From: Methylotenera sp.
GTDB lineage: Bacteria; Pseudomonadota; Gammaproteobacteria; Burkholderiales; Methylophilaceae
Direction: 5' to 3'
Length of the DNA stretch: 64,000 nucleotides
Assembly: GCA_013141075.1 (NCBI GenBank)
Contig: JABFRQ010000001.1
Location: 1-64,000 of the forward strand
Shown here one piece after another: positions 1-10,133 of the stretch. Each line of letters starts with the position of its first letter. Within the stretch, counting starts at the first letter, position 1. A program made the translations under genes and the position numbers. The notes under the pieces were generated by a model. The model was not told where the DNA came from and searched no databases. It saw nothing but the letters and a program-made list of their open reading frames with translations.

Positions 1-968
1 TGCACGGCATCGCGCAGGGTTTCAGCCAACCCTAAATTATCTAACGCACCTGGGCGAAGTTTGCGAATAATATCGTGCATACCATCGTAAATTTGGTTGG
101 CCGCAGCTACAATAGTTTGCGCGTTGCTAGCAATATCAGGTGACTTTTGCTTAGTTTTATTCACAATTGCCACTGCAAAAGTTTTAATCGCCGTGACATA
201 CTGACCAAGCTCATCGTGTAGCTCACGCGCTAAACTGCGGCGTTCATCTTCAATATGGCTTTGAATAATTTGCGTTAGTTGACGATTTTCTTCTAATTGC
301 CGCACCGCGCCTAGCGACTCAGCCAGGTTGTTTAGGCTATGACCAATGCGGTCAAACTCAGGCAATTTAAATGCGGGTAATCGTGTACTTAAATCACCGT
401 GTTCCATACGGTTGATAGACGCTAAAATTGGCTTAATCGGCCTTAAAGAATGGCGTAAAAGCACATAAACCAACACGTTAAGCAGCACAAAAAAACCTAA
501 ACCAACCCACATTAACTGGCGAAAACCCGACCAAGCTTCACGGATAGACCCTGCCGCACTAGAGGACACCACCAAAGTGCCGTAGCGAATTTTACGTTCC
601 ACGGTTTCTGTAGTAGGCGCAACCAATTTAACAAACCATTCTGGCGGACGCACATTGCTCTTATAGCTAGACTCTGGCGACTGATACAGCTCGTTACCAC
701 GAATATCGTACAGCATAATGTGGCTACTACGCACATAACCAAGCGACTGTAAAAAGCTTTGCAACACTTTATGTGTTTCACCATATTCAGGGTTAAGCGC
801 CGAACTAATAATCACGGTATCAAGTAGTTGCACCGTCACACGGCTAGCAGCCTCAACCCGCTCGCGAATCGAAACGCGCGTGTCGTTGACTAATATCGTA
901 CCCACCACCAATATAAAAGCCAACGACAGCAATGTGATGAGTAAATTTAGGCGGAATTTTAAGCTCAT
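1..968 (-). CDS. MoxY/NarX-type sensor histidine kinase (3' end outside window)
   Basis: This gene is read from the ATG at 968 and is open to the window edge (about 322 residues visible). The visible order is an N-terminal membrane helix (about residues 7-26), a periplasmic sensing region, a second helix (about 160-185), a HAMP linker, and an H-box RELHDELGQ with phospho-acceptor His251. That H-box is of the HisKA_3 class used by NarX, UhpB and MoxY kinases. The N-terminal region resembles the LapD/MoxY periplasmic domain. The C-terminal ATPase domain should lie left of the window, probably followed by a LuxR-type response regulator. MoxY-like kinases in other methylotrophs control methanol-oxidation genes; that role here is inference. 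The next gene, dhaL, is divergent with a gap of about 100 bp. Confidence 0.85.
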   Translation of the reverse strand, partial: MSLKFRLNLLITLLSLAFILVVGTILVNDTRVSIRERVEAASRVTVQLLDTVIISSALNPEYGETHKVLQSFLQSLGYVRSSHIMLYDIRGNELYQSPESSYKSNVRPPEWFVKLVAPTTETVERKIRYGTLVVSSSAAGSIREAWSGFRQLMWVGLGFFVLLNVLVYVLLRHSLRPIKPILASINRMEHGDLSTRLPAFKLPEFDRIGHSLNNLAESLGAVRQLEENRQLTQIIQSHIEDERRSLARELHDELGQYVTAIKTFAVAIVNKTKQKSPDIASNAQTIVAAANQIYDGMHDIIRKLRPGALDNLGLAETLRDAV

Positions 969-1071
969 ATTTTTAAGACAATACGTTTTAGTAAGGTGAG
1001 TTGTAATAACAAGCTAACATGTGTAGAGTTTAACAACTTTAATCAAATCACAACATAGTGTTATTCATGAT

Positions 1072-1713
1072 ATGAACCACTCAATCAATACAAAATTTAT
1101 CCTCACTGCCGCCAACGCAATTCAAGCCAACATTTTAGCCAATGAAAGTACCCTGGAATCGTTAGACCGCGCCATTGGCGATGGCGACCATTACATTAAC
1201 ATGAAGCGCGGAGCGAATGTGATTGTGGAGATGCAAGCCGAATTGGCGCCATTAACACCTGAAGATGCGCTGGGCAAAATCGGCCTAAAATTGTTAAGCA
1301 CAATTGGCGGTGCTTCTGGGCCATTGCTCGCGAGTTTTTTTATGAGCATGGGTAAAGTATTAAAAGAAAATGGCGACGAATCTACCTTAAAAATCGCTGC
1401 TGCATTTGCGGCTGGTGTGCAAGCCATTATTCAACGTGGAAAAGCCGATATTGGTGAAAAAACCATGCTGGATGTACTGATTCCTGTATCCAACCAATTT
1501 GTATTGCTTGCCGCGCAAAAATGCGATGTAAAACTGATTTGCGCCACGCTCATGCACACCGCAGAGCAAGGCATGTTAGCGACTAAAGACTTAATCGCCA
1601 CCAAAGGCCGCGCCGCTGGGCTAGGTGAGCGCGCGATTGGGCATATTGACCCAGGGGCGAAAAGCTGCCAATTGATGGTGGAAGCAGTTTGTAAGCAAGT
1701 TTTGGAAAGCTAA
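1072..1713 (+). CDS. dhaL: Dihydroxyacetone kinase, ADP-binding subunit DhaL
   Basis: The 213-residue product matches the usual length of DhaL (about 210). DhaL carries the tightly bound nucleotide that phosphorylates dihydroxyacetone held by DhaK. The sequence shows the Mg/nucleotide-binding segment IGDGDHYINMKRG near residues 37-49, the glycine-rich STIGGASGPLLASFF near 82-96, RGKADIGEKTMLDV, and the late LGERAIGHIDPGAKS stretch, all DhaL hallmarks. The related PTS-dependent systems also use a DhaM phosphodonor, which is not seen here. DhaK and DhaL genes are normally adjacent in the order K-L. Here dhaL comes first, and 2.6 kb of opposite-strand DNA-modification genes separates it from dhaK at 4332. 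In a methylotroph the enzyme would feed triose phosphate to the assimilation cycle (inference). Confidence 0.9.
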   Translation: MNHSINTKFILTAANAIQANILANESTLESLDRAIGDGDHYINMKRGANVIVEMQAELAPLTPEDALGKIGLKLLSTIGGASGPLLASFFMSMGKVLKENGDESTLKIAAAFAAGVQAIIQRGKADIGEKTMLDVLIPVSNQFVLLAAQKCDVKLICATLMHTAEQGMLATKDLIATKGRAAGLGERAIGHIDPGAKSCQLMVEAVCKQVLES

Positions 1714-1742
1714 GCAAAACAAGCGGCAGCAAAATTACCTGC

Positions 1743-2899
1743 TTATCGGTTTCCTTTGGCGCGATTATGCGTTTTACAAAGCATCTGGCAATTACTTGTA
1801 GCCGTTGCACCACCTTTACTCCACGCCGTCACATGGTCTGCATCCATATCTGCAACATTCCAAATTTTATTTTGGTTTGCATCGTGCCCCAACACACACA
1901 ATGGACAGTTTGATTCACCCTTAGCTTGAGATTTAACCGTCTGTTGCGTGTAAGTGGATTTTTTAGTTGCGTCATCAAACACACGAACTTCGAGCAATTT
2001 TTTATCTACCGAACCGCCGAGAATGTACTCAAAAACACCTTTGCAGTTTTTAATATACGAGTCACCATAAAGGTTACGCACTTGAGATGAAACCACTTTG
2101 GGGTCGTATGGCTTATTGTGATAGGTTTCATACAAACGTCCCCACTCAAGCCCACGCATTTCGCTTTCAACATCTGTAAACACAGTAGAAACCCAAGAAA
2201 TCACCGTATTAAAATAGGTTTTTAATGGTTGAATGTTTGTATCATTGCGATGAAGGCTCATATACTCGCCAATCTCGCCTTTACTCACCCAATCTAATGC
2301 ACATTCTAAAAAATCTTGTCGGAGGGCACTGCCAGATACATACGCGCTCCATTTCTGAATATTGGCATTTTTGCTATTGCTAAACTCTGCTTTACCGAGC
2401 GTGACAAATGGACCTGAAAAAATCGCATTGCGTAACTCTTGGGCATTGAGCGGCACACCTGCGATGTTGATGGTTTCAAACCATTTTTTGATTTCGCTTT
2501 CCTCGCCCTCGCATTCATAAATCAGCAATTGAGCAGCCAAAATCTTGGCTTGTAAGTCTGCCGCGAGGCTATCAAAATATTGTGGCGTATCGTTACTGTG
2601 AATGGCAAATTTATTGGTGACAAACCGCCCAATGCTCGTGATGCGTTGCTGTCCGTCCAATACTTCAAATTTATTTTGGGCTACTTTATTGAAGTAAATC
2701 AACCCCAAAGGATAGCCTGCCAAGATAGAGGCAATCACCGCCACGTCACGCTTGCCATCGGCATAGATATAGTTGCGCTGATACTCAGGCTGGATGGTGA
2801 GCCTGCCAGACAAACCAAACAAACCTTTGCCCTCGAGTTCGTTGTAGACAAAGCCGTCGCAAACATCTTTGACTGTGATGTTGGTTTTGAGTGTGGTTT

Positions 2900-2903
<4 letters not shown>
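1743..2903 (-). CDS. DUF262 domain protein with C-terminal HNH nuclease
   Basis: The 386-residue protein has two parts. Residues about 25-230 form a DUF262 (ParB-like, GmrS-type) domain with the diagnostic DGQQR motif near residue 83. The C-terminal 60 residues form an HNH nuclease: CPLC, then [12 protein letters not shown], then [16 protein letters not shown], which supplies the His-Asn-His set plus zinc-type cysteines. DUF262-HNH enzymes include restriction and anti-phage nucleases (GmrSD, BrxU, SspE). The start overlaps the stop of the upstream methyltransferase frame in an ATGA, so the two are probably translationally coupled and form one modification/restriction pair. The gene ends 30 bp from dhaL, tail to tail. 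Whether it cuts unmodified or modified DNA cannot be told from sequence. Confidence 0.85.
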
Positions 2904-4122
<1,219 letters not shown>

Positions 4123-4331
4123 TATCTTGTCAAATGTTTTTGTTGAAAATTAGAGCAATTGTATCTGTACCTGAATGGTAAGTCTTGCGCACTTGCTACA
4201 TAATACCGCAAAATAAAGTCACTCGCCTAAAGGCAAAAAACTAAAAAATATAACGAGCGTAAAACTAAGCATTAAGTGGCATGATGGCTAAGGGTACTAG
4301 CAAATAGTGAACCAAATAAGGATGAGAATTT

Positions 4332-5333
4332 ATGAAAAAATTTATCAATAAAACAGACGACATTTTAAAAGAAAGTTTGAGCGGCTTTGCCACAGCCCAC
4401 GCCGATTTAGTGAGCCTAAATTTAGAACCAAACTTTCTCACCCGTATAAACAAAGCAAACAATAAAGTAGCCATTATCTCTGGCGGCGGCTCTGGGCATG
4501 AACCTTTGCATGCAGGTTACATCGGTTACGGCATGTTAGATGCGGCCTGCCCTGGGCATGTGTTTACCTCGCCCACGCCAGACCAAATGCTTGCCGCAGC
4601 AGAGGCGGTACATGCAGATAAAGGTATTTTATTCATCGTAAAAAACTATGCGGGCGACGTGATGAATTTTGAAATGGCGGCTGAAATGCTACCGTTTGAA
4701 AGCGCCACGGTGCTAACCAGTGACGATTGCGCCGTGGTCAACAGCACTTACACCACAGGCCGCCGCGGCGTGGCAGGCACCGTGATTGTAGAAAAATGCG
4801 TAGGTAGCTTGGCTGAAACTGGCGCAGATTTACAAACCTGTAAAGCGCTAGGTGATAAAGTGAATGCCCGCACAGCCAGCATTGGCGCGGCTTTAAGCAG
4901 CTGCACCGTGCCTGCGGCAGGTCGCCCAACTTTTGATATTTCTGAAACTGAGCTTGAAATGGGCGTAGGCATACACGGCGAACCAGGCCGTAGACGTGAA
5001 ACCATGCGCGAAGCCGATGCAATTGTGACTGACATGATAGAGGCCATTTTGACCGACTTTAAAACCAAAGATTTGAGCCCAACACACCAAGAAGCCTTGT
5101 TGTTAGTCAATGGCTTTGGCGCTACGCCACTGATGGAGCTTTATTTAATCTACAACACCGCGGCAAAATTATTCGCCGAGCATGGCATAAAAATCAGCCG
5201 TTCATTGGTGGGCAACTATGTGACTGCGCTAGATATGGCGGGCGCTTCAATCACACTTTGCTTGCTAGATGACGAAATTAAACAACATTGGGATAGCCCT
5301 GTACATACTGTAGGTTTACGCTGGGCAATGTAA
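4332..5333 (+). CDS. dhaK: Dihydroxyacetone kinase, substrate-binding subunit DhaK
   Basis: The 333-residue length fits DhaK. Near the N terminus is ISGGGSGHEPLHAGYIGYGMLDAACPG, and further on VKNYAGDVMNFEMAAE and GRRGVAGT. The segment MGVGIHGEPGRRRE carries the histidine that covalently binds dihydroxyacetone as a hemiaminal. DhaK presents the substrate to DhaL. An AAGGA ribosome-binding site lies about 10 bases before the ATG. The gene is read away from the methyltransferase module; their starts are about 210 bp apart and share the intergenic region. Its partner dhaL lies beyond that module at 1072, an unusual split of a gene pair that normally sits together. The coding region looks intact. 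Confidence 0.92.
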   Translation: MKKFINKTDDILKESLSGFATAHADLVSLNLEPNFLTRINKANNKVAIISGGGSGHEPLHAGYIGYGMLDAACPGHVFTSPTPDQMLAAAEAVHADKGILFIVKNYAGDVMNFEMAAEMLPFESATVLTSDDCAVVNSTYTTGRRGVAGTVIVEKCVGSLAETGADLQTCKALGDKVNARTASIGAALSSCTVPAAGRPTFDISETELEMGVGIHGEPGRRRETMREADAIVTDMIEAILTDFKTKDLSPTHQEALLLVNGFGATPLMELYLIYNTAAKLFAEHGIKISRSLVGNYVTALDMAGASITLCLLDDEIKQHWDSPVHTVGLRWAM

Positions 5334-5359
5334 CTTATAACCGTTTTATGGCTTAACCA

Positions 5360-6217
5360 CTACTCGTTTCGCACCCGCAAAAAGCTGGCAAATTTAGGCT
5401 TACCCGTTTTAGTTTTATCGCGATAAGTGTAAGTAACTAAGCTACCAATTTTAGGTGGATTTTCCCGTTGCGCATCGCTTAAGCCCGTGCCGAGTTTAAA
5501 ACGTACACCTTCAGGTGTTTCAACCACCAGTGCGCCAAGCTTGCCTGAATATTTGCCGCGCCCATCGGTATAAGCCACAACGGTAGCCTCAGCATCATAT
5601 ATAAGTTTTAGCTTTAGTAGTGCGTCACTACGGCCAGTCACGTAAAGCGCATCAGCACGATGTAGCATGAGCCCTTCCCCACCTTGCGCTACCACTTGTT
5701 TAAGCCGTTTATTAAGCGCCGCTTCATTATTCACGCGAAATTGCGTGACCGCTTTTAAATGCGCAACATTCGCCTTTCTAACGATTTCAACAATACGTTT
5801 TGCGCGCGCCTCAAATGTGCCAACCGCATTGGGCAACTCAAACACTAAATATGAGACTTTTCGCCATTCTTCATCTACAGGCACGTCTTTGCGCACCGCG
5901 CCAGAAAGCGCATCAAACTGACCATGCGCCAACCACAGCTCGCCATCCATAGGCGTTGTAGGAAAGTTTTTGGTAAACCACGCAGGCGCGGCAATTTCAT
6001 TTCCTGCGCGGGTATGCAACACTTTGCCATCCCACACCGCACGCACGCCATCAAACTTTTCGCTCACCAAAAATTGTGTAACATCAGTACCTGCTTGGTA
6101 ATTTTTCGCAAGTAGAACATTAGACTCATCTTGTTTAGCGATACATTCCACCGCAAAAAGCGGTAAAAACAACATGCAAACAATGGCGATTACACATAAG
6201 TGGCTAATTTTTTTCAT
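5360..6217 (-). CDS. ligE: ATP-dependent DNA ligase with signal peptide (LigE type)
   Basis: From the ATG at 6217 the product has 285 residues and begins MKKISHLCVIAIVCMLFLPL, a convincing signal peptide. The nucleotidyltransferase motif I is EKFDGVRAVWDG with the AMP-accepting lysine. Later come MDGELW, EGLMLH and LLKLK, followed by an OB-fold domain (PKIGSLVTYTYRDKTKTGKPKFASFLRVR). These are traits of small LigE ligases that lack accessory domains and act in the periplasm, where they are linked to extracellular DNA or uptake. A GTG at 6256, overlapping the upstream gene by 14 bp, would add 13 residues and hide the signal peptide, so ATG is preferred; neither start has a strong ribosome-binding site. 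It probably shares an operon with the DCC gene. Confidence 0.85.
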   Translation of the reverse strand: MKKISHLCVIAIVCMLFLPLFAVECIAKQDESNVLLAKNYQAGTDVTQFLVSEKFDGVRAVWDGKVLHTRAGNEIAAPAWFTKNFPTTPMDGELWLAHGQFDALSGAVRKDVPVDEEWRKVSYLVFELPNAVGTFEARAKRIVEIVRKANVAHLKAVTQFRVNNEAALNKRLKQVVAQGGEGLMLHRADALYVTGRSDALLKLKLIYDAEATVVAYTDGRGKYSGKLGALVVETPEGVRFKLGTGLSDAQRENPPKIGSLVTYTYRDKTKTGKPKFASFLRVRNE

Positions 6218-6242
6218 TAGTGTAGTGTATAACAAAACCAAA

Positions 6243-6653
6243 TTATCTTGGCGCACACATCCGCAATAGCTTGTTCAACATATAAGGCAATGGCGTTTTG
6301 CTTAGCCATTGGCGGTTATCGGCAATCAATGGGTAAGCGCGGCTAAGTAGCGGCCGCAAAGTTTTGCTACCCCAAAGTTTACTTAGCTTAGTAAAGCCGC
6401 CTGCGCTGTAGGCGATGGCAAACACATCTACACCGCTTATCCATTGGCCTGCGGCATCCACCGCGTGTATGCGCTCCATCATCACGGCTTTGCTTGTTGG
6501 GCAAAATGCGGGCTCGTTGAAATTATTTTTTGAGCAATCCACCAAAATAAGTTTATTTTCAACATCCGTTTCTTTAATGGTGTGCATTTCTGCGGCGCAA
6601 AGTGGGCAACTTGCATCGTAATAAATGGTGAGTGGGTAAGCGATTTTGTTCAT
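6243..6653 (-). CDS. DCC-family (DUF393) thiol-disulfide oxidoreductase-like protein
   Basis: The 136-residue protein opens with LTIYYDASCPLCAAEM. This is the DxxCPxC signature of the DUF393/DCC family, which has a thioredoxin-like fold and a predicted CxxC redox centre. The middle (WISGVDVFAIAYSAGGFTKLSKLWG) and the end (YPLIADNRQWLSKTPLPYMLNKLLRMC) match the family pattern. No signal peptide is visible, so it should be cytoplasmic or peripheral. Substrates are unknown. The stop codon lies inside the possible GTG start of the ligase gene, which points to co-transcription. It follows the GbsR/MarR gene by 24 bp on the same strand, so all three may form one unit. Confidence 0.8.
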   Translation of the reverse strand: MNKIAYPLTIYYDASCPLCAAEMHTIKETDVENKLILVDCSKNNFNEPAFCPTSKAVMMERIHAVDAAGQWISGVDVFAIAYSAGGFTKLSKLWGSKTLRPLLSRAYPLIADNRQWLSKTPLPYMLNKLLRMCAPR

Positions 6654-6677
6654 TTTAATTTTCCATCGTTGTAAAAA

Positions 6678-7250
6678 TTAAGCACGCAAAAGTGATTGTA
6701 TTTTTGCGCCATACTTCATAATTTTTGTCAGTGTTTCTGGTTTAAGTTTTAGCATTTCGTCACCCCAAATGGAGAGTGTTTGCATCAGGTTAAGCATTTC
6801 TGCTACGCGTTTTTTTGCATCTAACTCGTTGTTGCTAAATGTATTATTTTCTAAAAATTGCTCCATAAATTTAACAGTTGGGTCAAACTCTCGCGCTTTT
6901 CGCTCGGTAATAATTGTGCGAAAAAGCTGCCACACATCTAGCGAAGTTTCAAAGTAATCGCGCCTATCACCCATCATGTGCGTTACGCGAATCAGGTTCC
7001 AATTTTGCAGCTCTTTTAGGCTATTGCTCACGTTGCTACGCGCCACTTGCAGCGTATCTGCAATTTGCTCGGCATTGGCGGGTTTGCCTATGTAATACAA
7101 AAGCGCATGAATTTGCGATACGGTGCGGTTAATGCCCCATCGCGTGCCCATTTCACCCCAATGCAATATAAATTGGCTACCTAACTCGCTTACTTGAATT
7201 TTGTCGCTTACGTCTAATTTTGGTTCAATACTATTGGCTTCGGCATTCAT
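6678..7250 (-). CDS. GbsR/MarR-family transcriptional regulator
   Basis: The 190-residue protein has a winged-helix domain of the GbsR branch of MarR. ELGSQFILHWGEMGTRWGINRTVSQIHALLYYIGKP is followed by the recognition helix region ADTLQVARSNVSNSLKELQNWNLIRV and a wing (MMGDRRDYFET). The C-terminal half is helical and probably dimerises. It is divergent from an SDR-type gene. The 105-bp gap holds a consensus promoter and a perfect 8-4-8 palindrome just downstream of the -10 box (separate entry), which fits repression of the SDR gene. The effector is unknown. The two downstream genes on this strand (DCC protein, ligase) may be co-transcribed. Confidence 0.85.
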   Translation of the reverse strand: MNAEANSIEPKLDVSDKIQVSELGSQFILHWGEMGTRWGINRTVSQIHALLYYIGKPANAEQIADTLQVARSNVSNSLKELQNWNLIRVTHMMGDRRDYFETSLDVWQLFRTIITERKAREFDPTVKFMEQFLENNTFSNNELDAKKRVAEMLNLMQTLSIWGDEMLKLKPETLTKIMKYGAKIQSLLRA

Positions 7251-7283
7251 TTTTATATCCTTAAATTTTTCTTAAAAAATCAT

Positions 7284-7329
7284 TTGACACATTGTCTCAT
7301 TCGTCATATATTTCTGTCAATACAGAAAT
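7284..7329 (+). promoter_or_regulatory. Sigma-70 promoter with palindromic operator for the SDR gene
   Basis: TTGACA (7284-7289) is followed, after 17 bp, by TATATT (7307-7312). The perfect inverted repeat ATTTCTGT-CAAT-ACAGAAAT (7310-7329) overlaps the -10 box and the start site. Binding of the divergent GbsR/MarR protein here would block the polymerase; that assignment is inference from position. Confidence 0.75.
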
Positions 7330-7355
7330 TAAAGAAATAACAAAAGGGAATTTAA

Positions 7356-8282
7356 GTGGAAAATACTGAAATAAATACGACAAATATAAAAGTATTGGTA
7401 TTAGGCGGCAACGGTTTTATTGGACGCAATATCGTAGCTAAACTAAGGCTGCAGGGCACACAAATACTGATTGGTAGCCGCAAAGCCACGCAAGGCAACA
7501 TTGTGAATGTGCGTATGCAACACATGAAAAAACCTGAAGATTGGTTGAGCCTTTTACAAGACGTAAATGTAGTGGTAAATTCTGTTGGCATTTTGCGCGA
7601 GAGACGTGGCGAAACTTACAATGATATTCACACAAACAGCCCTGCTGCCCTCGCCAATGCTTGCGCCCAGCTTAATGTGCGACTTATACATGTTTCTGCG
7701 CTTGGCTTGTCTTTAAACGCAAAAAGCAACTTTATACGCTCAAAGTTTAACGGTGAACAAGCCATTTTAGCCAGCGGTGCGCAAGCAACCATTGTGCGTG
7801 CATCTTTACTAGATGGCGAAGGCGGCTTTGGCGCAAAATGGTTTAGGCGCGTGGCAAGCTGGCCTTTGCAATTGGTGATGACCTCACAAGGCTTAATCGC
7901 GCCATTACAAGTGACCGACTTAGGCGAAGCCATTGCAAATTTATGCATGACGCAACAAAAAAATATGCCACAAATCATTGAGCTTGGCGGCACTAAGGTG
8001 ATGTCAATTCCGCAATATTTAGCCCAATTAAGAGCCGCAAAAAAACTAAAACCAGCCCTGCAATTACCCATGCCAAAATGGCTAGTACGCGCCGCCAGCC
8101 ACGTGTTTGATGTGTTGGCTTTAACGCCATTATCATTCGGCCACTTTGAGCTCATGCAAGGCTACAACGTGCCAGCGGTGAACTTGCTACCAGCCTTGTT
8201 AAAGCGGTTGCCAACTGAGTTAGGTGTAACTACACCGATCAACAATGTAGTAGTCAACTGCTTAAAACCGAGCTTGATTTAG
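7356..8282 (+). CDS. NAD(P)-binding atypical SDR / NDUFA9-like protein
   Basis: The 308-residue protein starts with the Rossmann motif VLVLGGNGFIGRNIV, which has the GxxGxxG pattern of extended or atypical short-chain dehydrogenases. VVVNSVGILRERRGETYNDIHTNSPAALANAC and LIHVSALG follow, as in the complex I NDUFA9-like and nucleoside-diphosphate-sugar epimerase branches. The usual YxxxK pair is replaced by a region reading SNFIRSKFNGEQAI, so only the lysine-type position is clear and catalysis is uncertain. The start is GTG at 7356 with AAAAGGG 7 bases upstream. It is transcribed from the operator-bearing promoter at 7284 and is probably controlled by the divergent GbsR/MarR regulator. Confidence 0.8.
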   Translation: MENTEINTTNIKVLVLGGNGFIGRNIVAKLRLQGTQILIGSRKATQGNIVNVRMQHMKKPEDWLSLLQDVNVVVNSVGILRERRGETYNDIHTNSPAALANACAQLNVRLIHVSALGLSLNAKSNFIRSKFNGEQAILASGAQATIVRASLLDGEGGFGAKWFRRVASWPLQLVMTSQGLIAPLQVTDLGEAIANLCMTQQKNMPQIIELGGTKVMSIPQYLAQLRAAKKLKPALQLPMPKWLVRAASHVFDVLALTPLSFGHFELMQGYNVPAVNLLPALLKRLPTELGVTTPINNVVVNCLKPSLI

Positions 8283-8303
8283 TATTATTTGATGCAAAAA
8301 AAC

Positions 8304-8340
8304 TGCCCTGCGAACCGCATGGATATTGGTTCGCAGGGCA
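8304..8340. repeat. REP-like palindrome, copy 1 of 4
   Basis: TGCCCTGCGAACC and GGTTCGCAGGGCA form a perfect 13-bp inverted repeat around the loop GCATGGATATT. Related copies with similar arms and loop occur at 31152, 58193 and 59268. It sits 21 bp past the SDR stop codon and may also end that transcript. Confidence 0.85.
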
Positions 8341-8354
8341 TGCATTAAAACACG

Positions 8355-8443
8355 CTGTCATTCTGACGCAGGTCAGAATCTCGTCATTAGCACGTATTTA
8401 AGTGGCGCAAGAACAAGATGCTAAAATGAATTCAGCATGACAG
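8355..8443. repeat. Small MITE-like element with CTGTCAT ends
   Basis: This 89-bp element begins CTGTCATTCTGA and ends TCAGCATGACAG, so its ends are inverted repeats. Inside is a hairpin (TTCTGAC-GCAG-GTCAGAA). A related element with the same terminal pattern is at 19510-19616. No coding potential is seen. It fills the gap between the SDR gene and gltX with copy 1 of the REP-like palindrome. Confidence 0.7.
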
Positions 8444-8499
8444 TGTAAATATTGGCTTTTTGACCCTGTATTTGCGTATTATCGCAAAACAAACTTACA

Positions 8500-9900
8500 T
8501 TAAAAAGCTAAGCGCTTTAACGTTTCTTCTTTACCCAATATGCACATCACAGCATCGATGCTAGGCGATTGCGCGCCGCCTGTGAGCATTACGCGTAATG
8601 GCATGGCAACTTTTGGAAACTTCAAACCGTTGCTGGTGACCGCATGCTCTATGGCGGCATGTAGCGCTTCGGTTGTCCAATTTGTATTGGCTAGTTGCGC
8701 GGTTAAAGCGTTCATTACAGGCAAAATGTCTGGTGTGATGTGTTTTTCTTTAGCGGCTTCATCAATTTGTGGTTGGCTATAAAAATAGGCAATGCTTTGC
8801 GCCAATTCATTGAGCGTATTTGCGCGGTCGCGATACAAGGCAATGGCGTCTTTAATGCTTGGCTGCGCTGTTACGGTAATATTCATGCGGGCTAGGCGTT
8901 TGGTGATGTCTGTTGCTAGCACGTCTAAATCGGCGGCTTTAATGTAATGATTATTCAGCCAATTGAGTTTTTCGGTATTAAATTGCGCGGCAGATGGCGT
9001 AATGTGGTCTAAATCAAACCACTCGGCAAATTGCTGTTTACTGAACACTTCATCGTCGCCGTGGCTCCAGCCCAAACGCGCTAAATAGTTAATCACGGCT
9101 TCTGGTAAATAGCCGTCATCGTCATACTGCATCACGCTTACAGCGCCGTGGCGTTTAGATAATTTTTGACCATCTGACCCCAAAATCATAGATAAATGTG
9201 CGTATTTTGGTAGTTTAATATTCGCATCAATTTCAGCCAGCGCCAACAACATGTTGATTTGGCGCGGCGTATTATTCACGTGGTCATCACCACGAATCAC
9301 CTGCGTAATGCCCATATCGCTATCGTCCACCACCACGCAAAAGTTGTAAGTTGGCGTGCCATCATCGCGGGCGATAATCAAATCGTCCAGCTCATTATTG
9401 GCAATTTCAATGCGGCCTTTGACTAGGTCATCCCAAGCAACCACGCCAGTTTGCGGGTTTTTAAAGCGGATAACAGGTTTAACATCTGTTGGAATCTCTG
9501 GCAACGTTTTACCTACCTCTGGGCGCCATTTTCCGTTATAACGCGGCTTTTCTTTATTCGCCATTTGCTGCTCGCGTAAGGCATCAAGCTCCTCTCGGCT
9601 TGAATAGCAATAATAGGCACTGCCTGCGTCCATCATGGTTTTCAGCACTTGTTTGTAGCGATCCATGCGCTGCATTTGATAAAATGGGCCTTCGTCGTAA
9701 TCCAAGCCTAACCAATGCATGCCATCTAAAATGGCTTGCACCGCTTCTGGCGTGCTGCGGGCAACATCGGTGTCTTCAATCCGCAAAATAAAATCTCCAC
9801 CATGCTTTTTGGCAAACGCCCATGAAAACAAAGCAGTGCGCGCACCGCCAATGTGAAGAAAACCTGTAGGACTAGGGGCAAAACGGGTACGAACGGTCAT
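8500..9900 (-). CDS. gltX: Glutamyl-tRNA synthetase
   Basis: This class I aminoacyl-tRNA synthetase of 466 residues charges tRNA-Glu. The N terminus [27 protein letters not shown] contains the HIGH-type motif (HIGG), and KLSKRHG is the KMSKS motif. [16 protein letters not shown] and [26 protein letters not shown] are family signatures. The ATG at 9900 is preferred because AAGAAG lies 9 bases upstream; a GTG three codons earlier is possible. The C-terminal anticodon-binding helices are complete. It is a single gene on this strand, followed by the repeat pair at 8304-8443. Confidence 0.96.
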   Translation of the reverse strand: MTVRTRFAPSPTGFLHIGGARTALFSWAFAKKHGGDFILRIEDTDVARSTPEAVQAILDGMHWLGLDYDEGPFYQMQRMDRYKQVLKTMMDAGSAYYCYSSREELDALREQQMANKEKPRYNGKWRPEVGKTLPEIPTDVKPVIRFKNPQTGVVAWDDLVKGRIEIANNELDDLIIARDDGTPTYNFCVVVDDSDMGITQVIRGDDHVNNTPRQINMLLALAEIDANIKLPKYAHLSMILGSDGQKLSKRHGAVSVMQYDDDGYLPEAVINYLARLGWSHGDDEVFSKQQFAEWFDLDHITPSAAQFNTEKLNWLNNHYIKAADLDVLATDITKRLARMNITVTAQPSIKDAIALYRDRANTLNELAQSIAYFYSQPQIDEAAKEKHITPDILPVMNALTAQLANTNWTTEALHAAIEHAVTSNGLKFPKVAMPLRVMLTGGAQSPSIDAVMCILGKEETLKRLAF

Positions 9901-10133
9901 ATACAACACTTCTTAACAGTAATTTTGATTGGTGTATTTTATCATGCGCGGCTTGTTAGCTCTAAAAGTTATCAACTTTATCAGTTTAGCCTTATAATTT
10001 AAGTGCCAAACCAAATCCAATAAAAACTAATAAGAGCTATAAATTACTTAATGCATCAATACAAATTTAAGTGGCACGTTACTTGCTAGTATGAAAATAC
10101 ATACTCACTTTAATTGTATTGGCGGGACATAAA

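Noticed and set aside
4127..4132. TTGACA on the minus strand as the -35 box of the methyltransferase
   Set aside because: It is only 4 bases before the ATG, which would place the start of transcription inside the repeat; it is probably chance.
10119..10133. TTG start for the PilZ-like protein
   Set aside because: The ATG at 10134 is better placed behind a GGCGGGA sequence, and five extra residues have no support.
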